Shown: positions 1 through 8,465, counted from the first letter of the stretch. The stretch: DNA of 55,011 bases from Akkermansiaceae bacterium (GCA_903908495.1 CAIVSK010000210.1:1-55011); one strand, 5' to 3'. Numbers and translations: made by a program. The notes: generated by a model not told the origin, from the letters alone.

Positions 1-316
1 GCGGGAAAACTTTCACTGGGATTGGGGAAATCTCCAAGTGAAATGGGGCGAACGGCGGCGATTTTCGGCAATCCGGGTGAGCGCCGCGGACGGTTGCGGG
101 AAGAAGACCGGTCCACGGGGAGCGCCGGCATCCTGCCGGCCGTCAAGAAGCAGGTGAGCGCATGCCATTTCCTCCAAGCTCAGGATGTCTGAGTCGGTGT
201 TCAAAATGCAGTTGCGGGGCTCGCTGCGCGCAACGGGTGCGGCTAGCACGCGGGATTGACCTTGCGTGGCGGAGCGGGGGGGGGTAGACCCAGCGCGCCG
301 CCGCGCCTGTTTGTTC
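1..316. other. Left-edge region without a supported gene
   Basis: No convincing gene is visible upstream of the release factor gene. An antisense open frame covers most of the stretch but its translation is low-complexity Arg/Pro/Ser-rich and resembles no family I know. Two small structures can be seen. One is an inverted repeat of TTTCACT (11-17) with AGTGAAA (37-43). The other is a GCCGGC...GCCGGC palindrome around 122-140 whose centre (GCATCCTGC) resembles the intergenic palindromes seen elsewhere in this window. Promoter elements for prfC probably lie here but I cannot place them. Confidence 0.4.
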
Positions 317-1969
317 ATGTCGACTTCTTCCTACGCCACCCCGATCCCCGCGTTGCAACGCGAGGTGAAACGCCGCCGCTCGTTCGCGATCATCTCCCAC
401 CCGGATGCGGGCAAGACAACGCTCACCGAGAAATTCCTGCTCTATGGTGGGGCGCTGACGTTGGCGGGCAGTGTCACGGCGCGCAAGAACCAACGGGCGA
501 CCACCTCGGACTGGATGGAGTTGGAAAAGCAGCGCGGCATTTCGGTCAGTTCCACGGTGTTGCAGTTTGAATACAATGATTGCGTGGTGAACATCCTGGA
601 CACCCCCGGCCACAAGGACTTTTCCGAAGATACCTATCGCGTGCTCACTGCGGTGGATGCCGCCGTGATGGTGGTGGATGCCGGCAAGGGGATTGAAAGC
701 CAAACGCGCAAGCTCTTCGAGGTGTGCCGCCGCCGCGGGGTGCCCATCTTCACCTTCATGAACAAGCTCGATCGCCCGGCGCGGCCGTCGCTGGATTTGC
801 TCGATGAGCTGGAGTCGGTGCTGGGGATTCACGCGTTTCCGCTGAATTGGCCGCTGGGCGATGGTCCGCGCTTCCGCGGGGTGTACGATCGCGAGCACAA
901 GCAGGTGCATTTGTTCGAGCGCACGGTGCACGGGGCCTATCGCGCGCCGGTGAGCGTCAAGGGGATCGAGGACCCGGCGGTGAAGGCGGCGATGGAAGAG
1001 GCCACCTACCACCAGGTTTGCGACGAGCTTGAATTGCTGGAAGGGGCCGGTGCGGATTTCGACCTGGAGGCGGTGCTGGCAGGCAAGCTGACGCCGGTGT
1101 TTTTCGGTAGCGCGGCTAACAATTTTGGCGTGCAATTGTTGTTGGACCGGTTTCTGCAACTGGCGCCGCCGCCCTTGCCGCGGATGGGTGGGGGCCAGCG
1201 GATTGATCCGGCGGCGGCGGGTTTCTCGGCGTTTGTGTTCAAGATCCAGGCTAACATGAATCCCAAACACCGCGACCGGGTGGCCTTCATCCGCATCGTG
1301 TCCGGCAAATTCGAGCGCGACATGAATGTGCTCAACACCCGCAGCGGCGAACGGGTGCGCCTGGCCAATTCCCAGCGCCTATTCGCCCGCGATCGGGAAA
1401 CCGTCGATGATGCGTATGCCGGTGATGTGGTCGGCTTGGTCGGCAATTACGATTTGCTCATTGGCGACACGCTGGCGTCCAGCGACGGGGTGGCGTTTGA
1501 CGAGATTCCGCGCTTTGCCCCCGAGTGCTTCGCGTACCTGCACAACAAGAGCACCGCCAAATACAAACGCTTTCGCGACGGCCTCCAACAATTGCTCAAG
1601 GAGGGCGTGGCGAGCGAGTTCCAGTTGCTGGATTCGGGCGGGGCACAGGTGCCGTTGCTGGGCGCGGTGGGCCCGCTGCAATTCGAAGTGCTGCAATACC
1701 GGCTCGAAGGCGAGTATGCCGCGGAGACCCGACTGGAGTCCGCCACCTGGTCCATCGCCCGCTGGCTGCGGCCCAAGACCGGCGATCCGCTGGCACCTGA
1801 GGCGCGGCCGGGGTTGTCGCTGGGCACGGTGCTGGCGCGCGATTCCAACGGTTGGTTGGTGGCTCTGTTGCCGAGTGAATGGGCCTTGAAAACGTTCATC
1901 GACAAGAACGACGAGTGGCTGGTCTCCGACCAACCGTTCGCGCCGCCGCCGGGTCTGGCCAAGGGCTGA
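317..1969 (+). CDS. prfC: Peptide chain release factor 3 (RF-3)
   Basis: This is a translational GTPase that recycles RF1/RF2 from the ribosome after termination; it acts in the cytoplasm. The P-loop SHPDAGKTT is at residues 27-35, followed by the switch II motif DTPGHKDFSEDTYR and the guanine-specificity motif NKLD. Domains II and III of the EF-G-like fold follow. At 550 residues it is slightly longer than the usual 529. I chose ATG 317 because in-frame GTG 266 and TTG 256 add residues outside the conserved GTPase start. No strong ribosome binding site is visible. The C-terminal coding segment is repeated in tandem downstream, so the present 3' end may result from a duplication. The identification itself is secure. 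Confidence 0.95.
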   Translation: MSTSSYATPIPALQREVKRRRSFAIISHPDAGKTTLTEKFLLYGGALTLAGSVTARKNQRATTSDWMELEKQRGISVSSTVLQFEYNDCVVNILDTPGHKDFSEDTYRVLTAVDAAVMVVDAGKGIESQTRKLFEVCRRRGVPIFTFMNKLDRPARPSLDLLDELESVLGIHAFPLNWPLGDGPRFRGVYDREHKQVHLFERTVHGAYRAPVSVKGIEDPAVKAAMEEATYHQVCDELELLEGAGADFDLEAVLAGKLTPVFFGSAANNFGVQLLLDRFLQLAPPPLPRMGGGQRIDPAAAGFSAFVFKIQANMNPKHRDRVAFIRIVSGKFERDMNVLNTRSGERVRLANSQRLFARDRETVDDAYAGDVVGLVGNYDLLIGDTLASSDGVAFDEIPRFAPECFAYLHNKSTAKYKRFRDGLQQLLKEGVASEFQLLDSGGAQVPLLGAVGPLQFEVLQYRLEGEYAAETRLESATWSIARWLRPKTGDPLAPEARPGLSLGTVLARDSNGWLVALLPSEWALKTFIDKNDEWLVSDQPFAPPPGLAKG

Positions 1970-2282
1970 GGGCGGAAACCGCCCTGCCTGCCTGCCTGCC
2001 ACGATGCGTGGGGAGGGCGTTGGCCCGTTCAACATAATGTCTGGCAACAAGTGAAAACGTTTGTTGACAAGAACGACGAGTGGCTGGTTGCCGATTGCCG
2101 TTTGCGCCGCCGCCGGGTCTGGCCAAGGGCTGAGGGCGCAAACCGCCCTGCCTGCCTGTCCGCCACGATGCGTGGGGAGGGCGTTGGCCCGTTCAACATA
2201 ATGTCTGGCAACAAGTAAAAACGTTTGTTGACAAAAACGACGAGTGGCTGGTTGCCGATTGCCGTTTGCGCCGCCGCCGGGC
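1889..2282 (+). repeat. Tandem duplication of the 3' end of prfC (about 2.4 copies, period 164-165 bp)
   Basis: The segment that starts AAAACGTT inside the last codons of prfC (1889) recurs at 2054 and again at 2218. Each unit contains the end of the gene (GACAAGAACGACGAGTGGCT, the GCCGCCGCCGGG stretch, CTGGCCAAGGGCTGAGGGC), then a GC-rich spacer ending in CAACATAATGTCTGGCAACA. The second and third units resemble each other more than either resembles the functional copy, and the third stops after the GCCGCCGGG stretch. Copies 2 and 3 are not translated from prfC because the TGA at the end of unit 1 is intact. Confidence 0.85.
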
Positions 2283-2320
2283 CTCGACACGACAGAGTGT
2301 CCGACAAGCAGTCAAATCAC

Positions 2321-2352
2321 AAAAAACCGGGAGGTCCTTGCGGACCTCCCGG
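2321..2352 (-). terminator. Rho-independent terminator of the pseudopilin gene
   Basis: An 11-bp perfect stem CCGGGAGGTCC / GGACCTCCCGG (2327-2337 and 2342-2352) with a four-base loop is followed, reading on the minus strand, by six T residues (AAAAAA at 2321-2326 on the plus strand). It lies 25 bp past the stop codon of the minus-strand pseudopilin gene and has the textbook form of an intrinsic terminator. Confidence 0.9.
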
Positions 2353-2377
2353 TGGGAAATTCAATCACGCGCGGCGA

Positions 2378-3088
2378 TTACTTCTTCTTCGGCGGCTTGA
2401 TGACGGGCTTGATGTCGGAGCCCCAGATGGTGTTTTCGCCGCTGTCCAGCAGGGTTTTGTTGCCACTCACGACGACCTTTTTATTGTCCTCGCGGATGGT
2501 CATCATCTTGACGCTCTGGTCGAGATAGACGAGCGCTGCTTTGTCGAGAGGAGCGATATCAAATTCCCCCTTGGGGCTGGCGTTGAGCAGTGGAGTCACC
2601 GCGATGACGCGGTTCGGATCGTCCCCGCCGATGGCGGTGGCGGCGGTGGCGGTGCCGTTCATGATATAGCCAAAGCCAACTTCGCCGGCTTTGAGAGCCT
2701 CGACGCCCTTGACGACGTTGTCAGGTTTCTTGGGCGAGTAGGGGGTTTTGGAATAGAACGGCTCCTCGGATTTGGTCACTCCGGAAGCGATGAGCTGGCG
2801 GAAATAATCATTGGCCGTATCGCCGGAGAGATTGAGGGTGGAACCGGTGCCATCCGTCACCGCCTTGGCGGTATCCTTGTCGGGGAAGCCGCCGTACTCA
2901 TTGCTGAAGTCGGTCAAGGCGAGCACCATGCTCTTGCCATTGGTCATGGCCACGACTTGGTCGCCTTTCTTTCTCATCCGGATCAGCTGGGGTGCAGCGA
3001 GTCCGGCGAGTGCGGCGATGATGACGATAACGACGAGCAGTTCCACCAGGGTGAAACCGCGTCGCTGTGATTGGGTAGGCATTTTCAT
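2378..3088 (-). CDS. Type II secretion/type IV pilin-like pseudopilin
   Basis: The protein starts with a short basic leader, MKMPTQSQRR, followed by the prepilin peptidase site and hydrophobic helix GFTLVELLVVIVIIAALAG, with the conserved Glu at +5 after the cleaved Gly. The remaining roughly 200 residues form a soluble head with Tyr/Gly-rich segments. Length (236) and layout match the many single pseudopilins of Verrucomicrobia and Planctomycetes, in which one genome encodes dozens. A prepilin peptidase and assembly ATPase are expected elsewhere; none is in this window. The gene stands alone, with its own terminator 25 bp downstream and a 211-bp gap to the divergent operon at 3300. What it secretes or assembles cannot be told from sequence. 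Confidence 0.85.
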   Translation of the reverse strand: MKMPTQSQRRGFTLVELLVVIVIIAALAGLAAPQLIRMRKKGDQVVAMTNGKSMVLALTDFSNEYGGFPDKDTAKAVTDGTGSTLNLSGDTANDYFRQLIASGVTKSEEPFYSKTPYSPKKPDNVVKGVEALKAGEVGFGYIMNGTATAATAIGGDDPNRVIAVTPLLNASPKGEFDIAPLDKAALVYLDQSVKMMTIREDNKKVVVSGNKTLLDSGENTIWGSDIKPVIKPPKKK

Positions 3089-3299
3089 GATATTGTCTTT
3101 CTGCTATTATGGTTGGATGGGGCAAATGCCCCGGTTTTCTATGCAGTCCCCGCTGGAAGAACAGCCCCCCAGCGAACGGCTGACCTGAAATTAGCGCCAC
3201 CAACGGCGGAGGCAAGGATGAAATTTGCGACTTTGGGAAAATTGGCATTGGCGGATGAGTGGGATTGCCAAAGTCCGGCTGCCACGGCATGTTGCGCGC

Positions 3300-4145
3300 G
3301 TGAAAATCCACAAGGCCATCATCACCGCCGCCGGCAAGAACCAGAGCTCCCTGCCCCTGCAAATGCTGGTGGACCGCGACGGGGTTGCCAAGTCCGCCCT
3401 GGCCATCCTGGCCGAGGAAATCACCAGCGCTGGCATCGAGGAAATCGCCGTGATCATCAGCCCGGGGACGGAAAAATCCTACGTTGCCAATGCCGGGCTG
3501 CACGCTCGGCGGATGCATTTCATCGTGCAGCCCGAACCCCTGGGCTACGGACACGCGGTGCATTGCGCCGCGGAGTTTACTGGCAGCGACGCGTTTTTGT
3601 TGATGACCGGCGACCACCTCCACATCAGCCAAACCGGCCAATCCTGCGCCCAGCAGCTCATCGAGACCGCCCGCAGTGAAAAGTGCGCGGTGTCGGCCGT
3701 GCAGGCCACCCATGAGCGGATGTTGCCCCACTACGGCTGCGTTGGCGGCCACCGCGTGGCGGGGCGCGAGCGCCTGTACGATGTGGATGCGGTGATTGAG
3801 AAGCCCACCCCCACCGAGGCGGAGCAACGACTGGTGGTCCCCGGCTTGCGGGCGGGCCGCTATCTGTGTTTTTTCGGGCTGCATGTGCTCACTCCGGCGA
3901 TCATGGGCATTCTCGCCCGCCAGCTCGCCGACCCCGCCGTCACCGGCAACACCGACCTGTCCGGCGCCCTGGCCGAGTTGGTCCACTGCGAACGCTACCT
4001 CGCCCACGAGCTCAAAGGCTTGCGCCATGACATCGGCCAGCGCTACGGCCTGCTCAACGCCCAACTCGCCCTGGCCCTAAGCGGCAAGGACCGCGATGAG
4101 GTGCTCACCCAGATCGTCGAATTGCTCGCCCAATCCCAAGCCTGA
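3300..4145 (+). CDS. Nucleotidyltransferase-like protein with degenerate signature motif (GalU/RmlA superfamily)
   Basis: The fold is recognisable as a sugar-phosphate nucleotidyltransferase: KAIITAAGKNQSSLPLQ, then SALAILAEEITSAGIEEIAVI, then a VQPEPLGYGHAVHCA segment and a TGDH acidic segment. The diagnostic loop GxGTRxxP is replaced by GKNQSSLP, so the Gly-Thr-Arg that binds the NTP phosphates is missing. It may be inactive, regulatory, or use an altered mechanism. I chose GTG 3300 because homologous proteins start just before the first beta-strand; ATG 3255 and TTG 3225 are possible longer starts. The stop lies 12 bp before the kinase-pyrophosphorylase fusion gene, so the two are probably one operon acting on the same sugar. 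Family placement is good; activity is uncertain. Confidence 0.7.
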   Translation: MKIHKAIITAAGKNQSSLPLQMLVDRDGVAKSALAILAEEITSAGIEEIAVIISPGTEKSYVANAGLHARRMHFIVQPEPLGYGHAVHCAAEFTGSDAFLLMTGDHLHISQTGQSCAQQLIETARSEKCAVSAVQATHERMLPHYGCVGGHRVAGRERLYDVDAVIEKPTPTEAEQRLVVPGLRAGRYLCFFGLHVLTPAIMGILARQLADPAVTGNTDLSGALAELVHCERYLAHELKGLRHDIGQRYGLLNAQLALALSGKDRDEVLTQIVELLAQSQA

Positions 4146-4157
4146 GGCCACCCGCAC

Positions 4158-7100
4158 ATGTCACGCCTCATTCCGCTCATCACCTCGCCGGATGCCGCCA
4201 CCCGCGACCAGTCGTTAGACGCGCTCTGCGCGGGGCTGACTGCGGCCGAACTGCTGGCGGAGGCCGCCGCGCTGGATGGGTTCCGCCGTGCCAGCGACAA
4301 TCTGTACGCGAGGGTGCGGGCCCTGTTGTTTCTGCACGCGATCCACCGCTTCCACCTGCCGGCCCGGCTCGCCGCGCAAACCACTGCGCCCGGCGCCATC
4401 CCCTTCCACGGCTATGAACACCTGCTGCAGCGCCGCTTCGAGGAGGCCATCGAGGTTTTTCTGACGGCCCAGCAGGCCGCGGGCCCGTCCGACGCCATTT
4501 CAAGCGCTTTGGCCGCCGCCTATCACCGGCTGGCATTTCAAACGCTGGCCGACCAGGTCCGCCGCAGCGTGCGCAGCGTGCGCGGCAATCAATGGATGTT
4601 CCGCATGGGTCATCCGGCCGACCATCCGCTGCGAATCCGGCCGGAGTTGCTGGAGCGGGATCCGGCGACCGGTACCTATCCGATTTTGCGGGAGCGCACG
4701 CCGGTGCGCATGGACCTGACGCACTGCGGGTGGAGCGACATCTTTTTCCTGGGGATGGACTATCCCGAGGGGGCGAAGGTGCTCAATGTGTCGATTGATT
4801 TGGCGATTCACGGCAGTGGTGCCGCGCCGAGGCCGCCGGTTGAGGCGAGTTTCCGGGTCATCGACGAGCCGGTGTTGCGACTGACCAGCGTGGACCTTGG
4901 CTGCGTGGCGGAAATTTCCAGTCTCAACGAGGTGTTTGATTTTGCCAAGGACTACCTGGGATTGCTCAAGGCGGCGGTAATTGCCAGCGGGCTGGTGCCA
5001 CCCGGCATCGAGGGGTCCGGCCAGAGCCTGGCGGACCTGCTGGCGCAAGTGGTGGGTCCCGGCCGCGGCATCGAACTGGTCAGCAACGTCAACAACATCC
5101 CCAAGGGCTCGCGCCTGGCGGTGTCCACCAATCTGCTCGCCGCCCTCATCGCCGCCTGCATGCGCGCCACCAACCAGGCCCGCTCGCTCACCGGCCCGCT
5201 GGCGGAAAACGAGCGGCGCATCGTGCTCGCCCGTGCCTTGTTAGGCGAGTGGCTGGGCGGCTCGGGCGGTGGTTGGCAGGATTCCGGTGGCGTATGGCCG
5301 GGCATCAAGCTCATCGAAGGGGCGTTGGCCGGCGACGGCGATCCGGAGTTTGGCATCAGCCGCGGCCGCCTCATGCCCGGCCACCGGTTGCTGGATCTCA
5401 CCGCGGTCCCGGCGACGGCCCGCCAGCAATTGCAGGATTCGCTCGTCCTCGTCCACGGCGGCATGGCCCAAAACGTCGGCCCGATATTGGAAATGGTCAC
5501 CGAAAAGTACCTGCTCCGCAGCGGGCAGGAATGGCAGGCGCGGCAGCAGACCCACGGCATCCTCGAGCGCATTCTCGCGGCGCTCAAGAGCGGCGACGTG
5601 CAGGCGCTCGGAGCGGCCACCACCGAGAATTTCCAGCAACCGATCCAGACGATCATTCCCTGGGCCAGCAACCTCTACACCGAGACCTTGATCGAAAAAG
5701 TACGGGCCGAGTTCGGTGCCGATTTCTGGGGTTTCTGGATGCTTGGCGGCATGGCAGGTGGCGGCATGGGGTTCATCTTCGCCCCCCACCGCATGCACGA
5801 GGGTCGGCAGAGGTTGTTAGATATCATGACGGAAACCAAGCGCACCTTGGAGTCCGCCCTGCCGTTTGCCATGGCACCGGTGGTTTACGATTTTGCCATC
5901 AACGAACGCGGCACCTGGTCGGACCTGTTGGTGGGTGCCGACGCGTTGATGCCGGCGGGCTATTACAATCTGAGCATCCCGCCGCTGCTGCGGCTGCCCC
6001 GCAACCAGATGGCGGCCCACCATTTGACCGAGCTCAACCACTTCGCAGCCGCCTGCCGCAGCCATCCGCTGCTCAGCGGCACGGTGGACGCCCTGTTTGA
6101 TTCCATCCTGCCCCACCACCACGCCGATGCCTCCACCGACGAATCGCTGGCCCACCTGCTCGACCAATTCGGCTTCGACCGAGAAACCCACGAGCAGATC
6201 CGCCAGGACTTGAAAGCCGGCCGCATCGGCCTCGCCCAAAACCGCCTGCCCGCCAATGCCGTCATCTCCGACGTGCAGGAAAATGATCTGTTTGACGCCA
6301 CCACCCCGGCCGCCCTGCCCGCCCACCTGCGCGAACTCGGACTCAACGCCCTGCGCGCCGGCGAGGTGGCCGTCGTCACCCTTGCCGCCGGTGCCGGTTC
6401 GCGCTGGACCCAGGGTGCCGGTGTGGTCAAGGCCCTGCACCCGTTCTGCAAATTGGGCGGCCGCCACCGCTCGTTCATCGAGACCCATCTGGCCAAGAGC
6501 CGCCTGATCAACCGCCTCGCCGGCACCCCGCTGCCGCACGTGTTCACCACCAGCTACTTCTCGCATGCCGCCACCGAGCGGTTCCTGGCTGCCCATCACA
6601 ACTACGGCTACCGCGGCCCGCTGCACCTGTCGGTCGGCCGCTCGATCGGCCTGCGCCTGATCCCGACCGTGCGCGACCTGCGTTTCGCGTGGGAGGAAAT
6701 GCCCCAGCAAATGCTCGACGTCCAACAGCAGAAAGTGCGCGACAGCCTGCGCAGCGCGCTGCTGCAATGGGCCGAGTCCAACGGCGAGGCCGGCGACTAC
6801 ACCGCCAACCTCGCCGCCCAGTGCCTCCACCCCGTCGGCCATTGGTACGAAATTCCCAACCTCCTGCGCAATGGAACCTTGCTCCGCCTGCTGGAGGAGC
6901 GCCCGCAATTGCAGCACCTCGTCATGCATAACATCGACACGGTCGGCATGACGGTCGATCCATCCTTGCTAGGTCAGCACCTCGCCAGCGGCGCCGGGCT
7001 CACCTTCGAAGTCATTACCCGCCGCCTGGAGGACCGCGGCGGCGGCCTCGCCCGTGTCGACGGGCGGCTGCGCCTGGTCGAGGGCCTGGCCATGCCCCGC

Positions 7101-7487
7101 GAGCAGGACGAGTTCAATCTTTCCTACTACAATTCCAACACCTGCTGGATTCACATCGACCAACTCCTCGCCACCTTCAAGCTGAGCCGCGCCGATCTGA
7201 CAAACCCGGACAAGGTCAACCAGGCGATCCGCGCAGTGGCGGCGCGGATGCCCACCTACATCACCCTCAAGGAGGTCAAGAAGCGCTGGGGCCACGGCCA
7301 GGAGGACGTTTTTCCCGTCTGCCAGTTCGAAAAACTCTGGGTGGACATGAGCAGCCACCCCGACCTGGCCACCCGCTACATTGCCGTGCCGCGCGCCCGC
7401 GGCCAGCAACTCAAGGATCAGGCCCAACTCGATGGCTGGCTGCGCGATGGCTCGGCCAGCCACCTGGAATCCCTCTGCGAGTGGTGA
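4158..7487 (+). CDS. GHMP sugar kinase (fucokinase-like) fused to a UDPGP-type nucleotide-sugar pyrophosphorylase
   Basis: Residues 1-180 are helical and unidentified. Residues 180-600 carry GHMP-kinase features of the L-fucokinase type: VRMDLTHCGWSDIFF (183-197), IPKGSRLAVSTNLLAA (314-329, the phosphate loop, with Arg where a Gly is usual), GGGWQDSGG (370-378) and LGGMAGGGMGF (529-539). Residues 737 to about 1060 are a nucleotidyltransferase with an intact AAGAGSR loop (743-749), a Lys at 758, and the HNIDTVG and NSNTCWIHI segments typical of UDP-sugar pyrophosphorylases. The inferred role is phosphorylation of a free sugar followed by NDP-sugar formation in one 1109-residue polypeptide. The order (kinase first) is opposite to bacterial Fkp and plant FKGP. 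It follows the gene at 3300 by 12 bp. The sugar is not predictable from sequence. Confidence 0.75.
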   Translation: MSRLIPLITSPDAATRDQSLDALCAGLTAAELLAEAAALDGFRRASDNLYARVRALLFLHAIHRFHLPARLAAQTTAPGAIPFHGYEHLLQRRFEEAIEVFLTAQQAAGPSDAISSALAAAYHRLAFQTLADQVRRSVRSVRGNQWMFRMGHPADHPLRIRPELLERDPATGTYPILRERTPVRMDLTHCGWSDIFFLGMDYPEGAKVLNVSIDLAIHGSGAAPRPPVEASFRVIDEPVLRLTSVDLGCVAEISSLNEVFDFAKDYLGLLKAAVIASGLVPPGIEGSGQSLADLLAQVVGPGRGIELVSNVNNIPKGSRLAVSTNLLAALIAACMRATNQARSLTGPLAENERRIVLARALLGEWLGGSGGGWQDSGGVWPGIKLIEGALAGDGDPEFGISRGRLMPGHRLLDLTAVPATARQQLQDSLVLVHGGMAQNVGPILEMVTEKYLLRSGQEWQARQQTHGILERILAALKSGDVQALGAATTENFQQPIQTIIPWASNLYTETLIEKVRAEFGADFWGFWMLGGMAGGGMGFIFAPHRMHEGRQRLLDIMTETKRTLESALPFAMAPVVYDFAINERGTWSDLLVGADALMPAGYYNLSIPPLLRLPRNQMAAHHLTELNHFAAACRSHPLLSGTVDALFDSILPHHHADASTDESLAHLLDQFGFDRETHEQIRQDLKAGRIGLAQNRLPANAVISDVQENDLFDATTPAALPAHLRELGLNALRAGEVAVVTLAAGAGSRWTQGAGVVKALHPFCKLGGRHRSFIETHLAKSRLINRLAGTPLPHVFTTSYFSHAATERFLAAHHNYGYRGPLHLSVGRSIGLRLIPTVRDLRFAWEEMPQQMLDVQQQKVRDSLRSALLQWAESNGEAGDYTANLAAQCLHPVGHWYEIPNLLRNGTLLRLLEERPQLQHLVMHNIDTVGMTVDPSLLGQHLASGAGLTFEVITRRLEDRGGGLARVDGRLRLVEGLAMPREQDEFNLSYYNSNTCWIHIDQLLATFKLSRADLTNPDKVNQAIRAVAARMPTYITLKEVKKRWGHGQEDVFPVCQFEKLWVDMSSHPDLATRYIAVPRARGQQLKDQAQLDGWLRDGSASHLESLCEW

Positions 7488-7502
7488 GCCCGTGCAATAA
7501 GT

Positions 7503-7558
7503 AAGTCACATGGATATGGGGACAGGGAAATCGTCCATGCCCCTGTGACGTGTGACTT
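7503..7558 (+). terminator. Large imperfect hairpin after the kinase-pyrophosphorylase gene
   Basis: AAGTCACA at 7503-7510 pairs with TGTGACTT at 7551-7558. Inner segments CATGGA/TCCATG and GGGGACAGG/CCCCTGTG can form competing stems. A TTTT run follows at once. It starts 16 bp past the stop codon of the operon, so a terminator or mRNA-end stabiliser is the simplest reading. The size and alternative pairings also fit a small palindromic repeat. Confidence 0.5.
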
Positions 7559-7627
7559 TTCGGGGTGACAAAGCCCTGTGCATTCGAGCTGGCAAAACCA
7601 CTGGTCATCGGCGAGGGTTTGCTTGCC

Positions 7628-7873
7628 ATGAGTACCATGCCTATTCATCTCAAGCTCACTGCCACCTACGAGCCTGCAGCGGAGGGCGGCTACCTCGCCA
7701 CCTTTGAAGAGTTACCCGATGTCTTCTCGGAAGGAGAAACCCTTGCAGAGGCGAAAACCAACCTCATTGATGCAACGGAGTTGGTCCTTGACTATCAGCG
7801 GGAACAATCCCGGAAAAGGCCGCGCCATGAGGCCTCGACAATTAGGGAAACCTTTGAATTTGCGGCCTCGTGA
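7628..7873 (+). CDS. HicB-like antitoxin (type II toxin-antitoxin)
   Basis: The 81-residue protein has the HicB partial RNase-H-like core: LKLTATYEPAAEGGYLATFEELPDVFSEGETLAEAKTNLIDA, in which YEPA..GGYLATF.ELP is the family signature. No DNA-binding domain follows the core, and the tail (SRKRPRHEASTIRETFEF) is short and basic. The start is taken at ATG 7628 because the longer frame from 7565 adds unrelated residues; ATG 7637 is also possible. The toxin partner HicA is not intact: only an eight-codon frame remains at the overlapping position. The gene therefore appears to be an orphan or decayed antitoxin. Confidence 0.75.
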   Translation: MSTMPIHLKLTATYEPAAEGGYLATFEELPDVFSEGETLAEAKTNLIDATELVLDYQREQSRKRPRHEASTIRETFEFAAS

Positions 7874-7896
7874 AACTGCGCGAGCTGGATCTTTGA
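7870..7896 (+). pseudogene. Possible remnant of a hicA toxin start
   Basis: A GTG overlaps the hicB stop codon and opens a frame that reads VKLRELDL before a TGA at 7894. HicA proteins commonly begin with a basic residue pattern such as MKRRELxxxL and often overlap hicB in this way. The downstream bases do not encode the HicA His-containing core in any frame I could read, so this is either a severely truncated toxin or a chance frame. Confidence 0.3.
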
Positions 7897-8012
7897 GGCT
7901 CACGCCGCGCCCTTGCGGCGGCGGGTGCCCAGCAGCAAGCCGCTGGCGAGCGGCCCATGGTGCCCAGCACGCTGGTCGGCTCGCATGGCTATGGGGGGGG
8001 GGCCTTTGGTTG

Positions 8013-8465
8013 TCACCGCACTGCGCGGGTGGGATCGGTCACCGACAACCCGGCCCTGATGGCGCATGCGGACTGGCGATGGTCGGAAGAGATGAATTCG
8101 CGGGCACCGAGCACCAGCGCACTGGCGACATGGAGAGCGTCCAAGGTCCGGCAGCCGGTTAGGGCGGCGTGAGCCTCCGCGAGGCAACGGCATTGCTTCC
8201 AAACCTGGTTCCACTCCACCGCCACCATTCGCAGTACCCCGGCCCGGAGGTCGTCCTCCAGCAGCTTCAAGGTGGCGGTGGCCTCGGTGGCGGTGCATTC
8301 CCCTCGAAACTGTTTGAGGCGCAAGGCCGAGGCGCACTCGGCATGATGGAGTTCGGTGATCTGGAGGGCTTGCCCCCGGTGGTGGACAAATGCCTGCACC
8401 GCTGGCGATTCCGGCTCAGCGGTATAGAGCTTGAGCAGCAGCCCCGTATCGTAGTATCCATTCAT
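8013..8465 (-). CDS. PIN-domain ribonuclease toxin (VapC family)
   Basis: The 150-residue protein carries the acidic residues of a PIN nuclease: Asp6 in YYDTGLLLKLY, Glu43 in ELHHAECASAL, Asp109 in TLDALHVASAL and Asp128 in EFISSDHRQ. These coordinate Mg2+ for RNA cleavage. The start ATG at 8465 overlaps the stop of the antitoxin gene by four bases (ATGA), the usual translational coupling of vapBC pairs. A longer upstream frame exists but only runs through the antitoxin gene. The RNA target is unknown. Confidence 0.85.
   Translation of the reverse strand: MNGYYDTGLLLKLYTAEPESPAVQAFVHHRGQALQITELHHAECASALRLKQFRGECTATEATATLKLLEDDLRAGVLRMVAVEWNQVWKQCRCLAEAHAALTGCRTLDALHVASALVLGAREFISSDHRQSACAIRAGLSVTDPTRAVR

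Noticed and set aside
13-318. Minus-strand open frame at the left edge
   Set aside because: Low-complexity Arg/Ser/Pro translation, overlapping the start of prfC, without homology or ribosome binding site.
143-1270. Long minus-strand frame inside prfC
   Set aside because: His/Arg/Leu-rich translation typical of an antisense shadow of a GC-rich gene; prfC on the other strand is certain.
2225-3070. Plus-strand frame over the pseudopilin gene
   Set aside because: Antisense shadow; the minus-strand gene has a prepilin leader and a terminator.
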